Shown: positions 1-6,140, counted from the first letter of the stretch. The stretch is 6,833 bases of DNA from Eudoraea sp. (GCA_013042925.1 JABDPH010000090.1:1-6833); one strand, 5' to 3'. Program-made: numbers and translations. Notes: generated by a model not told the origin, from the sequence alone.

Positions 1-1
1 C

Positions 2-712
2 ATTTCATCTACCAACCAATTGATAAACCCGGAAAATATTTTCCTTGAAGAAGGAGCCAAGGTAGAATACAGTATTTTAAATGCCACTGAAGGACCCATA
101 TATCTGGGGAAAAATTCCGAAATAATGGAAGGAAACCTTATTCGTGGAGCATTGGCCTTATGTGAAAAGGCCGTAGTAAAAATGGGAGCTAAGATATATG
201 GACCAACTACCATTGGTCCCTATGGTAAAGTATGTGGTGAAATAAATAATTCGGTAATTTTTGGCTATTCAAGCAAAGGTCATGATGGTTATCTGGGAAA
301 TTCTGTTTTAGGTGAATGGTGCAATATTGGCGCAGATTCCAACAATTCAAATCTGAAAAATAATTATGCCAAAGTGCGGTTATGGAATTACGCCACTGAG
401 CGGTTTGAGCATACGGGGCTTCAATTTTGTGGCCTGATGATGGGTGATCACAGTAAGACAGCGATTAATACAATGTTTAATACAGGAACCGTAATTGGAG
501 TAAATGCAAATATCTATGTCCCGGGTTTTCCCAGGAATTTTATACCCAGCTTCAGTTGGGGAGGAGCTTCGGGGTTTACTACGTATTTGCCTAAGAAGGC
601 CTATGAGGCAGCGGAGGTAATGATGGCAAGAAGAGGTGTTATTTTTGATGAGCAGGAGGCAGAAATCCTTAACCAGGTTTTTGAGCTGACAAAGCAGTAC
701 CGGAATTACTGA
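2..712 (+). CDS. GlmU-like bifunctional sugar nucleotidylyl/acetyltransferase, C-terminal part (5' truncated)
   Basis: The frame is open to the left edge, so the N-terminal nucleotidylyltransferase half lies outside the window; the TTG at 20 is not the real start. What remains is a left-handed beta-helix built from hexapeptide repeats (for example IYGPTTIGPYGKV and YLGNSVLGEWCNIGADSNNS). The segment GHDGYLG (His codon at 281-283) aligns with the GHLTYLG segment of E. coli GlmU that carries the catalytic acetyltransferase histidine. The following NIGADSNNSNLKNNY corresponds to NIGAGTITCNYDG. This matches the alternative Bacteroidota GlmU family (UDP-GlcNAc diphosphorylase/glucosamine-1-phosphate N-acetyltransferase), which would supply UDP-GlcNAc for peptidoglycan and lipid A in the cytoplasm. 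The family match is strong; the exact substrate is inferred. The next gene begins 140 nt downstream with its own -7 box, so it is probably a separate transcript. Confidence 0.88.
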   Translation: MSSTNQLINPENIFLEEGAKVEYSILNATEGPIYLGKNSEIMEGNLIRGALALCEKAVVKMGAKIYGPTTIGPYGKVCGEINNSVIFGYSSKGHDGYLGNSVLGEWCNIGADSNNSNLKNNYAKVRLWNYATERFEHTGLQFCGLMMGDHSKTAINTMFNTGTVIGVNANIYVPGFPRNFIPSFSWGGASGFTTYLPKKAYEAAEVMMARRGVIFDEQEAEILNQVFELTKQYRNY

Positions 713-815
713 CCAATCAATATCTTGAATATTCACAGTGATCAATATTTTGCAGTGTAAACCGGGGTATTGGTTTCCAAACTGCTATAGCTTAAATGTT
801 TGCATTAAATTTTGA

Positions 816-823
816 TATCTTTG
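816..823 (+). promoter_or_regulatory. Bacteroidota -7 promoter element for mtaB
   Basis: TATCTTTG matches the TAnnTTTG consensus exactly and sits 29 nt before the mtaB start codon, a usual leader length. The only nearby TTTG (799-802) is 13 nt upstream, closer than the usual spacing of about 19-21 nt, so the -33 element is weak or absent. The rest of the 713-852 gap shows nothing convincing. Confidence 0.6.
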
Positions 824-852
824 CGAACTCTAATTTAGGATCATAATATTTA

Positions 853-2181
853 ATGAAGAAGAGAGTAGCATTTTATACGCTGGGATGTAAGCTTAATTTT
901 TCTGAAACTTCGACAATTGCGAGGGGTTTTGAGAATAAAGGATACGATCGTGTGGATTTTTCGGAGCGTGCAGATATGTATATCATAAATACCTGTTCTG
1001 TTACAGAGAATGCGGATAAACGCTTCAAAACTCTTGTAAGGCAAGCCCAAAAAATAAATCCGGATGCTTTTGTTGCAGCTATTGGATGTTACGCGCAATT
1101 AAAGCCGCAAGACCTGGCAGATATTCATGGCGTGGATTTGGTTTTGGGTGCTTCAGAAAAGTTTAAGATATTAGACTATATCAATGATCTTTCCAAGAAC
1201 GACTTTGGTGTTGTTCATTCCTGCGAAATTGAAGATGTGGATTTTTATGTTGGAAGTTATGCTGTAGGCGATAGAACCCGTGCTTTTTTGAAGGTGCAGG
1301 ATGGTTGCGATTATAAATGTACGTATTGTACTATTCCTCTCGCCAGGGGTATTTCAAGAAGTGATACCCTTGAAAATGTGTTGAAAAATGCGAAGGAGAT
1401 ATCAGAACAAGGCGTTAAGGAGATCGTGCTTACCGGAGTAAATATAGGGGATTATGGTAAAGGAGAATTCGGAAACAAAAAGCATCAACATACTTTTTTT
1501 GACCTTGTAAAAGCATTGGATAAGATTGAAGGGATTCACAGACTTCGAATTTCTTCGATTGAACCTAACCTCCTGAAAAATGAAACCATAGATTTTGTTG
1601 CGGGTAGTAATGCTTTTGTACCGCATTTTCACATCCCTTTGCAGAGTGGCAGTGATGAACTTTTAAAAAAAATGAAAAGGCGCTATCTCACGGATCTCTA
1701 CGTAGATAGGGTAAATAGAATCAGGGAAGTGATGCCTGATGCCTGTATTGGCGTAGATGTTATCGTAGGATTTCCCGGTGAAACGGATGAAATCTTTTTG
1801 GAAACATATAACTTTTTGAACGCCCTGGACATCTCCTATTTGCATGTTTTCACCTATTCAGAGCGAGATGGTACTGAAGCAGCCAGTATGTCGGAGGTAG
1901 TGCCAAAAAATGTCAGGAGTAAGCGAAGTAAAATGTTACGGGGCCTTTCTGTTAAAAAAAGAAGGTCATTTTATGAGAGTCAGCTGGGAAAGAAGAAAAC
2001 TGTATTGTTTGAAAGCGAAAATAAGGAGGGTTATATCCATGGATTCACAGAAAATTATGTCAAGGTAAAAACACCTTGGAATCCGGATTTAGTAAATACC
2101 TTACACGAAGTAACTCTGGTTGAAATTTATGAAGATGGATTAGTACAAATAAATTTTGTGCTGAATGAAGTTTGGGCATAA
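853..2181 (+). CDS. mtaB: tRNA (N6-threonylcarbamoyladenosine(37)-C2)-methylthiotransferase MtaB
   Basis: This radical-SAM enzyme adds a methylthio group to t6A37 to give ms2t6A in tRNAs reading ANN codons; it acts in the cytoplasm and uses two [4Fe-4S] clusters. The 442-residue product has the complete family layout. The N-terminal UPF0004 domain has its three cluster cysteines at Cys12 (TLGCKLN), Cys48 (NTCSVT) and Cys79 (IGCYAQ). The radical-SAM motif is CDYKCTYC (Cys152, 156, 159), followed by the family signature IPLARG. HIPLQSGSDELLKKMKR and GFPGETDE follow, and the C-terminal ~60 residues fit a TRAM-like RNA-binding region. TLGCKLN and CDYKCTYC favour MtaB over MiaB or RimO. The ATG at 853 gives a full N-terminus directly before the UPF0004 domain; the upstream sequence is A/T-rich without Shine-Dalgarno. 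The gene converges on the small acetyltransferase-like gene, 31 nt away. Confidence 0.96.
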   Translation: MKKRVAFYTLGCKLNFSETSTIARGFENKGYDRVDFSERADMYIINTCSVTENADKRFKTLVRQAQKINPDAFVAAIGCYAQLKPQDLADIHGVDLVLGASEKFKILDYINDLSKNDFGVVHSCEIEDVDFYVGSYAVGDRTRAFLKVQDGCDYKCTYCTIPLARGISRSDTLENVLKNAKEISEQGVKEIVLTGVNIGDYGKGEFGNKKHQHTFFDLVKALDKIEGIHRLRISSIEPNLLKNETIDFVAGSNAFVPHFHIPLQSGSDELLKKMKRRYLTDLYVDRVNRIREVMPDACIGVDVIVGFPGETDEIFLETYNFLNALDISYLHVFTYSERDGTEAASMSEVVPKNVRSKRSKMLRGLSVKKRRSFYESQLGKKKTVLFESENKEGYIHGFTENYVKVKTPWNPDLVNTLHEVTLVEIYEDGLVQINFVLNEVWA

Positions 2182-2203
2182 AAAAACCTCCGTGAAGGAG
2201 GTT
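2180..2203 (-). terminator. Intrinsic terminator in the convergent gap, best on the minus strand
   Basis: AACCTCC (2185-2191) and GGAGGTT (2197-2203) form a perfect 7-bp stem with a 5-nt loop. Read on the minus strand, the stem is followed by a run of U from the A-run at 2180-2184, giving a standard terminator just after the stop of the gene ending at 2213. On the plus strand the same hairpin lies right after the mtaB stop but is followed by CGTAAATTTT, a poorer U-tract, so it may end mtaB transcripts less efficiently. Confidence 0.8.
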
Positions 2204-2212
2204 CGTAAATTT

Positions 2213-2506
2213 TCAAATCCGGATGCCCACCGGGAGCATTTCCTTATATTGTCTGTTCTTTCGTAAAAAACCTGCAATTTGAGGACTTGTTGGAACGACT
2301 CTGAGGTTTTGTTCCTGTATTTGATTCAAAACCGCTTTAATAAATTCTTCTTTAAAACCTTCTTGCGATATTTCTTCCGGAATAACCAATTTGGTTAAAA
2401 AGACTTTTCTTTCCTGCGAAGAGTATTCAATCTTGGCAAGATGACCATCAACCTTAGTTTCAAATTGGCGTAAGAAACTATTATCCTTAATTGCTACTTC
2501 ATTCAT
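2213..2506 (-). CDS. Small YjdJ-like GNAT-fold protein with degenerate acetyl-CoA loop
   Basis: The 97-residue product has the size and layout of the single-domain YjdJ/NATD1-type N-acetyltransferases (COG2388). An N-terminal strand pair appears as FETKVDGHLAKIEY, then VIPEE in the place of the usual strand before motif A, then a helix (EEFIKAVLNQIQEQ), then LRVVPTSPQIAGFLRKNRQYKEM. The last matches the typical family ending of the form 'lkvvPlCpfva.yi.rhpey'. Family members normally have a G-x-G/A turn after the VP strand that binds the acetyl-CoA pyrophosphate. Here the segment reads ISQEGFKEEF with only one glycine, and the usual Cys of PLCP is Ser (PTSP). It may therefore be catalytically weak or serve another role. 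The ATG at 2506 is the only sensible start. It is a single-gene transcript, divergent from the hydrolase gene and convergent with mtaB. Family assignment is by pattern, not by search. Confidence 0.75.
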   Translation of the reverse strand: MNEVAIKDNSFLRQFETKVDGHLAKIEYSSQERKVFLTKLVIPEEISQEGFKEEFIKAVLNQIQEQNLRVVPTSPQIAGFLRKNRQYKEMLPVGIRI

Positions 2507-2533
2507 ATAGTTTGATTTAAAATGGTTTCAGAT

Positions 2534-2565
2534 AAAAAAATTACGATCTTGCATTAATCGTAATT
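2534..2565 (-). promoter_or_regulatory. Inverted repeat with U-tract, possible leader attenuator or operator
   Basis: AATTACGAT (2539-2547) and ATCGTAATT (2557-2565) are perfect 9-bp inverted arms with a 9-nt spacer. On the minus strand the hairpin runs straight into a U-run (A-run 2534-2540 on the plus strand), giving a terminator-like shape 28 nt before the start codon of the acetyltransferase-like gene. The stem is AT-rich (two G/C pairs) and so weak as a terminator. A dyad operator for a regulator is the alternative. Confidence 0.4.
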
Positions 2566-2627
2566 ATCTATAATGTTAGCCAATGATTAATTCTCCAACC
2601 GGCAGGGGTAATTTATCAACCAGCGTA

Positions 2628-2635
2628 CAAAATTA
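2628..2635 (-). promoter_or_regulatory. Candidate minus-strand -7 element for the acetyltransferase-like gene
   Basis: The plus strand reads CAAAATTA, which is TAATTTTG on the minus strand and fits TAnnTTTG. It would give a leader of roughly 115 nt containing the inverted repeat at 2539-2565. No -33 TTTG is seen at the expected distance, and the motif is easily met by chance in AT-rich DNA. On the plus strand, AAAATTTG at 2640-2647 is an imperfect -7 candidate for the hydrolase gene. Confidence 0.3.
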
Positions 2636-2681
2636 TTAAAAAATTTGCTAATTTCCTAGTAAAATCAAGAGTTTAGACCAA

Positions 2682-3344
2682 ATGGCCACAACCAAAATTC
2701 CAGTTTATTTGATGCCCGGAATGGCTGCAAGTTCAACTATTTTTAAGAACATTGAATTGGCAAAAGACAGATTTGAAATACATTTACTGGAATGGTTTGT
2801 TCCTGAGTACGGGACTACTTTTGAAGCCTATGCTGCTAAGATGTGCGAGCAAATTAAACATGAACGGCCGGTTCTGGTAGGAGTTTCATTAGGAGGACTG
2901 CTTGTTCAGGAAATGGCAAAGCTAATAGAAGTAAAGAAAGTTATTATCGTCTCGAGCATAAAACAAAAATCGGAATTACCTAAACGTTTGCTGTTTGCCA
3001 AATACACTAAGATCCACAAATTATTACCCACCGGTTTGATAAATAATGTGGAACTTTTAGTTAAATATGCTTTCGGGGAGACAATTAAAAGCCGGTTGGA
3101 ATTATATGAACAATTCCTTGCTGTGCGTGATAAATATTACATAGACTGGTGCATAGATAAGATAGTTCATTGGAATCAAAGTAGCTACGAACCAAATTTA
3201 ATCCATATCCATGGCGAAAATGATGTAGTATTTCCTATTCAATATATTAAGAATTGTCTTATAGTTCCAAAGGGAACACATACCATGATCATTCATAGAT
3301 ATAAATGGTTTAATGAACGATTGCCCACAATTATTTTGGAATAA
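2682..3344 (+). CDS. Alpha/beta-hydrolase fold protein
   Basis: The 220-residue cytoplasmic protein has no signal peptide. It shows the alpha/beta-hydrolase core: an oxyanion-loop strand VYLMPGMAAS (residues 8-17, MPG in place of the common HG), the nucleophile elbow GVSLGG with Ser69, the acid in HGENDVVFP with Asp181, and the catalytic His200 in KGTHTMI. The triad is complete and in the right order, so an active esterase, thioesterase or similar hydrolase is likely. The short cap region (about 95-160) gives no clue to substrate. It is at the small end for the superfamily but appears intact. The ATG at 2682 directly precedes the first strand. The stop overlaps the spacer of the promoter for the downstream transglycosylase gene, so the two genes may be adjacent without depending on each other. 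Confidence 0.85.
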   Translation: MATTKIPVYLMPGMAASSTIFKNIELAKDRFEIHLLEWFVPEYGTTFEAYAAKMCEQIKHERPVLVGVSLGGLLVQEMAKLIEVKKVIIVSSIKQKSELPKRLLFAKYTKIHKLLPTGLINNVELLVKYAFGETIKSRLELYEQFLAVRDKYYIDWCIDKIVHWNQSSYEPNLIHIHGENDVVFPIQYIKNCLIVPKGTHTMIIHRYKWFNERLPTIILE

Positions 3345-3367
3345 CGGAGTTGTATTTTATACCTTTG
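3335..3367 (+). promoter_or_regulatory. Bacteroidota promoter (-33 TTTG, -7 TACCTTTG) for the lytic transglycosylase
   Basis: TTTG at 3335-3338 and TACCTTTG at 3360-3367 are separated by 21 nt, fitting the Bacteroidota sigma-70 consensus. The start codon follows 22 nt after the -7 box. The -33 element lies inside the last codons of the hydrolase gene, whose stop codon falls in the spacer. Confidence 0.75.
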
Positions 3368-3389
3368 AAAGGGGACTAAATAATATTTT

Positions 3390-4346
3390 ATGAGAATAAT
3401 AAAGAATATACTGATGATTTTAGGGGTTGTTTTTGTAATAAGCACCTTAATTTTTGCAGTGCAACAAGGGGATGATTTTGGTAATGAATATCAGGGGAAA
3501 GACCTTCAAATGAAGGAGAAGAATGTTTCAAGTGAATATAGAATTTCAGCTATTGAAATTCCGGCTGATTTAAATTTTGCTAACGAAAGAGTACCTCAGG
3601 AAGATCCTGAAATAATGGAACGAATTGACCGGGAATTTTTGGTGAATACGTATTGGCAGTCAAATGCTCTTCTGCTTATGAAGCGCGCACATAAATATTT
3701 TCCTGTTATTGAACCCATACTTTCTAAAAATGGGATTCCTGATGATTTTAAATATTTAGCAGTAGCTGAAAGCGGTTTGCAAAATGTTGTATCCCATGCC
3801 GGAGCAACGGGATTTTGGCAAATAATGAAGGCCACCGGACGTGAATATGGATTGGAAATAAATGCTAATGTTGATGAACGCTATCACCTGGCAAAGTCCA
3901 CAGAAGTGGCATGTAGATACTTACAGAAATATAAAGACAAATACGGTAGCTGGACGCTTGCAGCAGCAGCGTATAATGCCGGTCCTGGTTCTATAAATAA
4001 GTTCATGGGGATACAACAGGCCAATGATTATTATGATTTGCTTTTAGGAGAGGAAACAGGTCGCTATGTTTTTAGGATAATGGCAATAAAGGAAATACTC
4101 AGTAATCCCGATAAATACGGATTTGATATTGATAATGATGATCTATACAATGCGGTTCCAACGTTTAATGTGGTGGTTGATAAGCCGGTGCAAAATTTTG
4201 CGGATTTTGCTCATCAATATGAAATCAACTACAAAATTCTTAAGCGGCATAACCCATGGTTAAGGGAACCTCATCTTAATAATGCTTCCGGAAAAGTCTA
4301 TACATTAGAAATTCCTAATAAGGGCTACTACAAAGTATCAAAGTAA
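3390..4346 (+). CDS. Membrane-anchored lytic transglycosylase (SLT/MltD-like) with LysM-like C-terminus
   Basis: The protein is predicted to cleave the MurNAc-GlcNAc bond of peptidoglycan with formation of 1,6-anhydroMurNAc, acting in the periplasm. Residues 1-24 are a positively charged start plus a hydrophobic segment (NILMILGVVFVISTLIFAV) that serves as signal sequence or anchor; there is no lipobox cysteine, unlike E. coli MltD. The SLT domain spans about 105-235. The catalytic Glu127 is in the ES motif (VAESGLQN), followed by GATGFWQIM (139-146), AAYNAGPG (193-200) and ETGRYVFRIMA (222-232). The C-terminal ~55 residues (NFADFAHQYEINYKILKRHNPWLR, then VYTLEIP) resemble a LysM-type wall-binding module lacking the usual opening. 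Length 318 fits the flavobacterial family. It has its own promoter, so it is probably a single-gene transcript. Its 3' end is 4 nt from a convergent gene. Confidence 0.92.
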   Translation: MRIIKNILMILGVVFVISTLIFAVQQGDDFGNEYQGKDLQMKEKNVSSEYRISAIEIPADLNFANERVPQEDPEIMERIDREFLVNTYWQSNALLLMKRAHKYFPVIEPILSKNGIPDDFKYLAVAESGLQNVVSHAGATGFWQIMKATGREYGLEINANVDERYHLAKSTEVACRYLQKYKDKYGSWTLAAAAYNAGPGSINKFMGIQQANDYYDLLLGEETGRYVFRIMAIKEILSNPDKYGFDIDNDDLYNAVPTFNVVVDKPVQNFADFAHQYEINYKILKRHNPWLREPHLNNASGKVYTLEIPNKGYYKVSK

Positions 4347-4350
4347 ACCT

Positions 4351-4866
4351 TTAGATTTTCTTCATTTGTTGCTGCATCATTTTAATCTGATCGGTAAGCA
4401 TATTATTCTTATCAAGCTTTTTAGCTTCCTGAAGTAGTGTTGTAGCTTCTCTCTTGCGTCTTTTCTGCATGGCAATTCCTGCCAGACTGAGTTTGGCCAT
4501 GGCTACATCATAGTCCATGTTTAAACCTAATTTTAGTGCTTTTCTAAAATATTTTTCGGCTTGTGTGAGATTTTTTTGAGAAAATATAATTCCGAATAAG
4601 TAATTGTAATAACCTTGTTGTTTTTGGGTGAGAGAAGATTCAGGATTCTTTATTTTCAGGAGCCATTTTTCCGTCCCGGTCATATCCTGCTTCCGCATTC
4701 TAAGGAATGCAAGAAGAATAAATTCATTCCTGAAATAAAGAAAAACGAAAATTAATGAAAGCAGAATAAGAAAAATACCATTTCCAATGTATCCTTCTAT
4801 GAATTGGTAAACAGCATATGCAATTATAAGACCTGCTATAACCAGCTTAATATTTTTGTTGAACAT
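4351..4866 (-). CDS. Membrane-anchored tetratricopeptide-repeat protein of unknown function
   Basis: The 171-residue protein has two closely spaced N-terminal hydrophobic segments (about 8-23 and 29-46) separated by a short loop (EGYIGNG), suggesting a hairpin in the inner membrane. A soluble, basic C-terminal region follows. Residues about 83-116 (YYNYLFGIIFSQKNLTQAEKY...KALKL) fit a TPR, with the typical G, A and K/L positions, and 121-154 fit a second, weaker one. The tail (DQIKMMQQQMKKI) is helical and glutamine/methionine-rich. TPR domains usually mediate protein contacts; no enzyme motif is seen. It starts 2 nt after the stop of the exported protein gene ending at 4869, so the two are almost certainly cotranscribed. 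I cannot assign a specific role. Confidence 0.8.
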   Translation of the reverse strand: MFNKNIKLVIAGLIIAYAVYQFIEGYIGNGIFLILLSLIFVFLYFRNEFILLAFLRMRKQDMTGTEKWLLKIKNPESSLTQKQQGYYNYLFGIIFSQKNLTQAEKYFRKALKLGLNMDYDVAMAKLSLAGIAMQKRRKREATTLLQEAKKLDKNNMLTDQIKMMQQQMKKI

Positions 4867-4868
4867 TT

Positions 4869-5765
4869 TTAATTTTCTATTAATTCGTAAATAATTGTCG
4901 ATTCTATACTTGTTGGGATTTCTATATTACCCATCTGAGTCATCGTTGTATATCCTTCAGCCAGGCCCCGGACAGTCATTTTTTTAACAAAACCAGTTGT
5001 AATGTCCGTAATAACCGAGGAGTCCTGCGTGCCATTGAGCTTCATGGTTGAAGACGCTTCAACAATATCCATAATCACAAGTGCTTTTCCGTCTATTTTA
5101 GCACTCTCTGCTGTAATCTCATTTAGTGTCCAGGTATTTTGTGCCTGAAGTTTACCCGTGTACTCATTATTCCAGCTATCTCCCACTTCTATGGGAGCAA
5201 TTGGGTATAAGTAGGTCAGTTGTTCATAACTACTGGAAAGTGCTTCGGAACCAAAATCGTTTTCAAGAGATTTTTTCATCATGTTCAATGAAAAATCATC
5301 TTTCATACCAGACGCGTTTGCCATTTTTGACACAAGACTATCTCCGCCAGATACTTCTAAAATATCGCCGGTTCTTGCCAATGTTATTTGAATTGGAACA
5401 TCTAACAGACTATTAAAGATTTTAGATTGTGCATCATCTTCTTCATAGTCTCTGGCACGTATGTTCATCAATTCGCCCTGTATGCTCGATGTCATTTTTA
5501 AGTTCAGATCTTTGAACATAACATCTATGTCATAAACAGTATTATTATCACCTTTAACCCTAAATTCCATTATCCCCTGAAGCGTATTGGTGATTTCATG
5601 GGTTGCCCCATCTATTTCTTGTTTAATAATTTGATTTGCGTCTTGTTTAATTGTAAAAACATCACCCGGGGAGAGCTTGTACTGCATTGTAGATTGCCCA
5701 AATAATGTTGTATTAATGAGAAGATAAATAATTAAAGAAGATAACTTTTTCAACTTTTGATGCAA
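4869..5765 (-). CDS. Exported DUF6263-like protein
   Basis: The protein has 298 residues with an N-terminal signal peptide (basic KLKK, hydrophobic LSSLIIYLLINTTLF, likely cleavage near FGQS at 22-25), so it is exported to the periplasm or outer surface; no lipobox cysteine is present. The mature part is beta-rich, with YKLSPGDVFTIKQ at its start and PIAPIEVGDSWNNEYTG around 188-204, a layout I associate with the Bacteroidota DUF6263 family of unknown function; this link is from pattern memory, not a search. No ATG is available upstream of the mature region: the frame opens with a stop and then TTG at 5765. A second TTG at 5753 would give the classical beginning MKKLSSLII and may be the true start. 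It is the first gene of a two-gene operon with the TPR membrane protein and is divergent from rpmH. Confidence 0.82.
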   Translation of the reverse strand: MHQKLKKLSSLIIYLLINTTLFGQSTMQYKLSPGDVFTIKQDANQIIKQEIDGATHEITNTLQGIMEFRVKGDNNTVYDIDVMFKDLNLKMTSSIQGELMNIRARDYEEDDAQSKIFNSLLDVPIQITLARTGDILEVSGGDSLVSKMANASGMKDDFSLNMMKKSLENDFGSEALSSSYEQLTYLYPIAPIEVGDSWNNEYTGKLQAQNTWTLNEITAESAKIDGKALVIMDIVEASSTMKLNGTQDSSVITDITTGFVKKMTVRGLAEGYTTMTQMGNIEIPTSIESTIIYELIEN

Positions 5766-5782
5766 GAATTTTTAAGTTCCCG

Positions 5783-5790
5783 CAAAAGTA
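5783..5790 (-). promoter_or_regulatory. Minus-strand -7 element for the DUF6263/TPR operon
   Basis: The plus strand reads CAAAAGTA, which is TACTTTTG on the minus strand and fits TAnnTTTG. It lies 18 nt before the TTG at 5765 and 30 nt before the TTG at 5753. No TTTG is seen at the usual -33 distance. The position is more typical of Bacteroidota leaders if the downstream TTG is used. Confidence 0.5.
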
Positions 5791-5822
5791 CTAAAACTAT
5801 CCGAAATATTTTTTTAATTCCA

Positions 5823-5853
5823 TTTGGCAAAGCAAAAACTCTTCGTATATTTG
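5823..5853 (+). promoter_or_regulatory. Strong Bacteroidota promoter for rpmH
   Basis: TTTG (5823-5826) and TATATTTG (5846-5853) are separated by 19 nt, an exact match in sequence and spacing to the Bacteroidota sigma-70 consensus, as expected for a highly expressed ribosomal protein gene. Transcription should start near 5858-5862, leaving a leader of about 30-35 nt that includes the palindrome at 5863-5876. Confidence 0.8.
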
Positions 5854-5862
5854 CGCGCAGAT

Positions 5863-5876
5863 TTTGGCATGCCAAA
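5863..5876. repeat. Perfect 14-bp palindrome in the rpmH leader
   Basis: TTTGGCATGCCAAA is fully self-complementary with no spacer. It begins 9 nt after the -7 box, at or just after the expected transcription start, and ends 16 nt before the rpmH start codon. With no loop it is more like a dimer-binding operator than an RNA hairpin. Its meaning is inferred from position and symmetry only. Confidence 0.55.
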
Positions 5877-5892
5877 GTAAAAAATAGCAGTA

Positions 5893-6051
5893 ATGAAAAG
5901 AACATTTCAACCATCCAAGCGTAAGAGGAGAAATAAACATGGATTCAGGGAGCGCATGGCTTCAGTAAGCGGACGTAAAGTTCTTTCGAGGAGAAGAGCT
6001 AAAGGAAGAAAAAAACTTAGTGTATCTTCAGAGCCGAGACACAAAAAATAA
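5893..6051 (+). CDS. rpmH: 50S ribosomal protein L34
   Basis: This 52-codon gene encodes the very basic L34 protein of the large ribosomal subunit. The product begins [20 protein letters not shown], continues with [20 protein letters not shown] and ends in a conserved Bacteroidota-type tail, [10 protein letters not shown]. Both the MKRTFQPS start and the GFRERM..GR.VL..RRAKGRK core are diagnostic, and the length is standard. The ATG at 5893 lies in an A-rich context without Shine-Dalgarno. Expression should be driven by the promoter at 5823-5853. The stop codon overlaps an ATG (TAATG) that opens a short frame running towards carB, and a strong terminator begins 25 nt after the stop. dnaA is not adjacent in this window, unlike the classical rpmH location in other phyla. 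Confidence 0.98.
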   Translation: MKRTFQPSKRKRRNKHGFRERMASVSGRKVLSRRRAKGRKKLSVSSEPRHKK

Positions 6052-6140
6052 TGATTGAAATTATCAAAATAAACAGGTGTTACTTTTTAAAAGTAGCACC
6101 TTTTTTTTATCCAGTAAGTAATATTAAATCTAAAAAATAA
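6051..6140 (+). CDS. Possible 29-residue leader peptide between rpmH and carB
   Basis: A frame starts at the ATG sharing its A with the rpmH stop (TAATG), encodes 29 residues beginning [12 protein letters not shown] and ending SNIKSKK, and stops 4 nt before the carB ATG. It runs through both arms and the U-tract of the terminator at 6076-6108, where the codons read Phe-Phe-Tyr. Termination-reinitiation at TAATG could couple it to rpmH, and its stop could couple it to carB. It resembles no known protein, and a frame of this length in AT-rich DNA can arise by chance. The role as leader peptide is inferred from the layout alone. Confidence 0.35.
   Translation: MIEIIKINRCYFLKVAPFFYPVSNIKSKK
6076..6108 (+). 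terminator. Strong intrinsic terminator after rpmH
   Basis: GGTGTTACTTT (6076-6086) pairs with AAGTAGCACC and the preceding A (6090-6100), giving an 11-bp stem with one G-U pair and a 3-nt loop, followed by eight T (6101-6108). It starts 25 nt after the rpmH stop and ends 36 nt before the carB ATG. It would separate rpmH from carB unless it is bypassed. It overlaps the small frame at 6051-6140. Confidence 0.88.

Noticed and set aside
380..745. 121-codon minus-strand open frame overlapping the GlmU-like gene
   Set aside because: It is a shadow of a conserved beta-helix coding region, with a cysteine-rich and arginine-rich composition unlike a real protein.
716..776. Short repeats in the gap before mtaB: direct ATCAATAT (716, 741), CAGTG (736, 753) and a weak AAACC/GGTTT hairpin (759-776)
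   Set aside because: They are short, AT-rich and irregularly spaced, and the hairpin has no U-tract. They do not rise above chance for such DNA.
799..802. TTTG as -33 element of the mtaB promoter
   Set aside because: It is only 13 nt from the -7 box, against about 19-21 nt at the two well-matched promoters in this window.
850..1845. Three minus-strand frames inside mtaB (850-1098, 1402-1632, 1663-1845)
   Set aside because: All are antisense to conserved MtaB motifs and show no independent coding signal.
3596..3835. 79-codon minus-strand frame inside the transglycosylase gene
   Set aside because: It is antisense to the catalytic SLT domain and looks like a shadow.
5126..5416. 96-codon plus-strand open frame
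   Set aside because: It is antisense to the exported DUF6263-like gene and has no promoter, domain or plausible start context.
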